From the NCBI GenBank assembly GCA_017410165.1, contig JAFQRH010000004.1:1-64000 (forward strand): a stretch of 64,000 bases of DNA, given 5' to 3'. Numbering within the stretch: position 1 is the stretch's first letter; the number at the start of each line of letters is the position of its first letter. The notes beneath the pieces are model-generated. The model ran no database searches. It saw only the letters and a program-made list of their open reading frames with translations, and had not been told where the DNA came from. Shown here in pieces: positions 61,907-64,000 of this stretch. The DNA is from Alistipes sp. Its GTDB lineage: Bacteria > Bacteroidota > Bacteroidia > Bacteroidales > Rikenellaceae. A program made the translations under genes and the position numbers.

Positions 61907-62941
61907 ATGAAAAAACTGTTTTTAGCCGTAGTATTTGTTACGGGATTGTTGATTACCTGTTTCGCACAGAAGCCGCATATGGTTGTCTTCTACAACCTGG
62001 AAAACCTGTTCGATACGATTAACGATCCGGACAAGTGGGACGACGAGTTTCTCCCATCCGGCGACAAGAAATGGAATTCGGTGAAATACCAGAAAAAGCA
62101 GAGCAATATGGAGAGAGTACTCTTCGATATGGCGCTGTTGCAGAAGAATTTTCCGGCCGTTATCGGCGTGTCGGAGATTGAGAATCGTCTGGTACTCGAA
62201 GATTTGATTGCACAACCAAAGCTCGCTCACGGCAACTATCGTATCGTGCATTACGATTCGCCTGACCGTCGAGGCGTCGATTGTGCATTCTTCTATCGTC
62301 CCGACGTATTCAAATTGGAGGGCAGCAAGGCACACAAGTTCGAGATGCCGGGTATGCCGAACTTCTACACTCGTGACTTGGTAACGATGTGGGGTACGAT
62401 TGATGGCGAGCCATTCTTCTTCCTCGTTTCGCACTGGCCATCGCGTCTGGGCGGTAAAGAGGCATCCGACCCGAAACGTGAGGCAGCAGCTGCACAATGC
62501 CGTCGCATTGCCGACTCGGTACGTATGGCAAACCCTGCGACCAAAGTGGTTATTATGGGCGACTTGAACGACGACGCAACCGACAAGAGCATCACGGAGG
62601 TTTTGGGCGCAAAGGGCAACATCAAGAAACTCGTGGATGGCGACCTCTACAACCCGTATATCGACCTTTTGAAGGCAGGATACGGCACGCTCGGTTATCG
62701 TGATTCGTGGAATCTGTTCGACAATATCATCGTATCGGAGAACCTCGCAACGGGTTCGACCGGCAACTTGAAATTACAGCGAGCAAAGGGCTCGAAATTC
62801 TACGGAAACATCTTCTCGACACCATATATGATACAGCGCGAGGGTCAATACAAAAACTACCCTCTCCGTACGTTTGTCGGCAGTAATTTCCAGAATGGTT
62901 TTTCGGACCACTTCCCTGTATATATCTACATAGGTAAATAA
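61907..62941 (+). CDS. Exported endonuclease/exonuclease/phosphatase family protein
   Basis: 344 residues with an N-terminal signal (LLITCFAQ). EEP-fold motifs in order: VVFYNLENLFDT (Asn, metal side), IGVSEIENR (catalytic Glu), RRGVDCAFFYR, LVSHWPSR, VVIMGDLNDD (GDxND), SWNLFDNIIVS and the final GFSDHFPV (SDHxPV). This family includes DNase I-like nucleases and phosphodiesterases. Placed between a NucA nuclease and a TonB receptor, it most likely degrades nucleic acid or nucleotides outside the cytoplasm. The receptor gene follows 17 bp downstream. Confidence 0.9.
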   Translation: MKKLFLAVVFVTGLLITCFAQKPHMVVFYNLENLFDTINDPDKWDDEFLPSGDKKWNSVKYQKKQSNMERVLFDMALLQKNFPAVIGVSEIENRLVLEDLIAQPKLAHGNYRIVHYDSPDRRGVDCAFFYRPDVFKLEGSKAHKFEMPGMPNFYTRDLVTMWGTIDGEPFFFLVSHWPSRLGGKEASDPKREAAAAQCRRIADSVRMANPATKVVIMGDLNDDATDKSITEVLGAKGNIKKLVDGDLYNPYIDLLKAGYGTLGYRDSWNLFDNIIVSENLATGSTGNLKLQRAKGSKFYGNIFSTPYMIQREGQYKNYPLRTFVGSNFQNGFSDHFPVYIYIGK

Positions 62942-62958
62942 TATTTTATCAAACGTAT

Positions 62959-64000
62959 ATGAAAAAATTTCTACTCTTTACAGTACTAACCCTTCTCTGC
63001 TTCGCATCTTATGCACAAGATGGAGGTATTAAGGGTCAGGTAATGTCCCGTAACGGTCGAACGGCTGTCGGGCAGGTCAAGGTGACCATCGAGTCCACCG
63101 GCCAGAGTGTCGTAACTGACGACAACGGTTACTTCGCATTCAACCAGTTGCCGCAGGGTGACTATAAGTTGAACTTCTCGGCTCCGGACTTCGAGCAACT
63201 CGATGTTATGGTACGCGTTGAGCGCAATATGCGCGATCTTCACTCGGTTATCATCGTTCCGACGATGCAAAACGAAGTGATGGACGACTCGGTATTTGCC
63301 GAATTCGACAACGACTCGTCGGCATCCGACACGCAGGCCCTCCCTTCGTCGCTCTCCGCATCGAAGGATATCTACAACAACATCGCTTCGTATCGTTTCA
63401 GCGAGATGCGTTTCAATGTGCGTGGTTACGATTCGATGTATCAGGATGTATATCTGAATGGTATTCGTTTCAACGATGCGATGACCGGTTATGGTCCTTG
63501 GTCGTTGTGGAGCGGTCTGAACGACGCAACCCGCAATCAGGAGAACACGGCAGGTCTTACCCCTACCGACTTCGGTGTTGGCGGCATTGGTGGCGTTACC
63601 AACATCAACGCCCGAGCATCGCAGATGCGTAAGGGCTTCCGCGTAAGCGTATCGAACGGCAACCAGATGTACCGTTTCCGTGCTATCGTATCGTACGCAT
63701 CAGGTGCGCTCGATAATGGTTGGTCGTACGGTTTTTCGATTTCGACTCGTCAGGGTGGTAACGGATATGTTGATGGCATTTACTACAACTCGTACGGTTA
63801 CTTTGCTTCGGTCGAGAAACTCTTTGGCACCAAGCACCGCTTGGCTCTCACCATTCTCGGCACACCGCAGCAGCGTGGTGCACAGCAGGCATCTACACAA
63901 GAGGCATACGACTTGTTCGGTAGCAACTACTACAACCCGAACGTAGGTATTCAAGACGGCAAATTGCGCAATACGCGTGTTCGTCGCACTCACGAGCCAA
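62959..64000 (+). CDS. TonB-dependent receptor, N-terminal part (cut by window end)
   Basis: 347 codons are visible and the frame is open at the edge. Signal peptide MKKFLLFTVLTLLCFASYAQ, then a carboxypeptidase-regulatory-like domain (GGIKGQVMSRNGRTAVGQVKVTIE, DNGYFAFNQLPQGDYKL), then a plug-like domain (RFNVRGYDSMYQDVYLNGIRFND and GVGGIGGVTNINARASQMRKG) and the first barrel strands. No SusD gene precedes it within the window. As the last visible gene of the nuclease locus it may import the degradation products. Confidence 0.88.
   Translation, partial: MKKFLLFTVLTLLCFASYAQDGGIKGQVMSRNGRTAVGQVKVTIESTGQSVVTDDNGYFAFNQLPQGDYKLNFSAPDFEQLDVMVRVERNMRDLHSVIIVPTMQNEVMDDSVFAEFDNDSSASDTQALPSSLSASKDIYNNIASYRFSEMRFNVRGYDSMYQDVYLNGIRFNDAMTGYGPWSLWSGLNDATRNQENTAGLTPTDFGVGGIGGVTNINARASQMRKGFRVSVSNGNQMYRFRAIVSYASGALDNGWSYGFSISTRQGGNGYVDGIYYNSYGYFASVEKLFGTKHRLALTILGTPQQRGAQQASTQEAYDLFGSNYYNPNVGIQDGKLRNTRVRRTHEP

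Overview
The window looks like chromosomal DNA of a gut Bacteroidales, most probably Alistipes or another Rikenellaceae. Evidence: SusC/SusD pairs, BspA-type leucine-rich repeats, a fused FeoA-FeoB, a Bacteroidota Hc1-like histone, many Bacteroidota-type promoters (TTTG or TTG, about 20 nt, then TAnnTTTG), few clear Shine-Dalgarno sequences, and a cysteate synthase, the entry enzyme for sulfonolipids, which are characteristic of Alistipes and Odoribacter. The genus is an inference; no rRNA is present.

Layout. 1-1.6 kb: 3' truncated (window edge) BspA/fimbrillin-like lipoprotein on the minus strand, with a 48-codon gene just upstream of it. 2.0-4.4 kb: DoxX, a YtfJ-like exported protein and a POTRA-less Omp85 barrel; then a small Hc1 histone. 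4.8-10.5 kb: complete RND efflux operon (adaptor, pump, outer membrane factor). 10.5-13.2 kb: feoAB plus the small FeoB-associated Cys-rich protein. 13.2-15.3 kb: glycosyltransferase and radical SAM/SPASM protein. 15.4-32.3 kb: a large minus-strand starch utilisation operon (MFS transporter, SusC, SusD, two SusE/F-like lipoproteins, three GH13 enzymes, GH97), closed by a textbook terminator. It is divergent from a LytS/LytTR two-component pair (32.6-34.8 kb), which sits where the SusR regulator is found in the classical system. 34.8-37.3 kb: maf, a degenerate FAH-family protein and lpxB. 37.3-39.1 kb: an AT-rich accessory patch with intergenic repeats and two orphan small genes. 39.1-42.8 kb: trmD, an MBL hydrolase, a SIMPL protein and rlmD. 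43.0-47.7 kb: tRNA-Lys and tRNA-Gln pointing outward, flanking cysteate synthase, manA and lrgAB; each tRNA is followed by a shared block fused to the 3' end of the other tRNA. 47.7-55.8 kb: DUF4294 protein, FlK-like thioesterase, ffh, an exported DUF1566-like protein, era, a TPR protein and an MFS transporter. 56.1-64.0 kb: a cell-surface locus with a DUF5689 repeat lipoprotein, a NucA-type nuclease lipoprotein, an exported endonuclease/exonuclease/phosphatase protein and a TonB-dependent receptor cut by the window end. I read this locus as a candidate extracellular nucleic acid acquisition system.

The most unusual structures are the reciprocal tRNA 3'-end chimeras around 43 and 47 kb, the nuclease/TonB locus at the right end, the starch operon paired with a LytTR system whose regulator carries a G9 tract, and cysteate synthase with a structured leader. 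All function calls come from reading translated sequence and motifs; no database search was possible.
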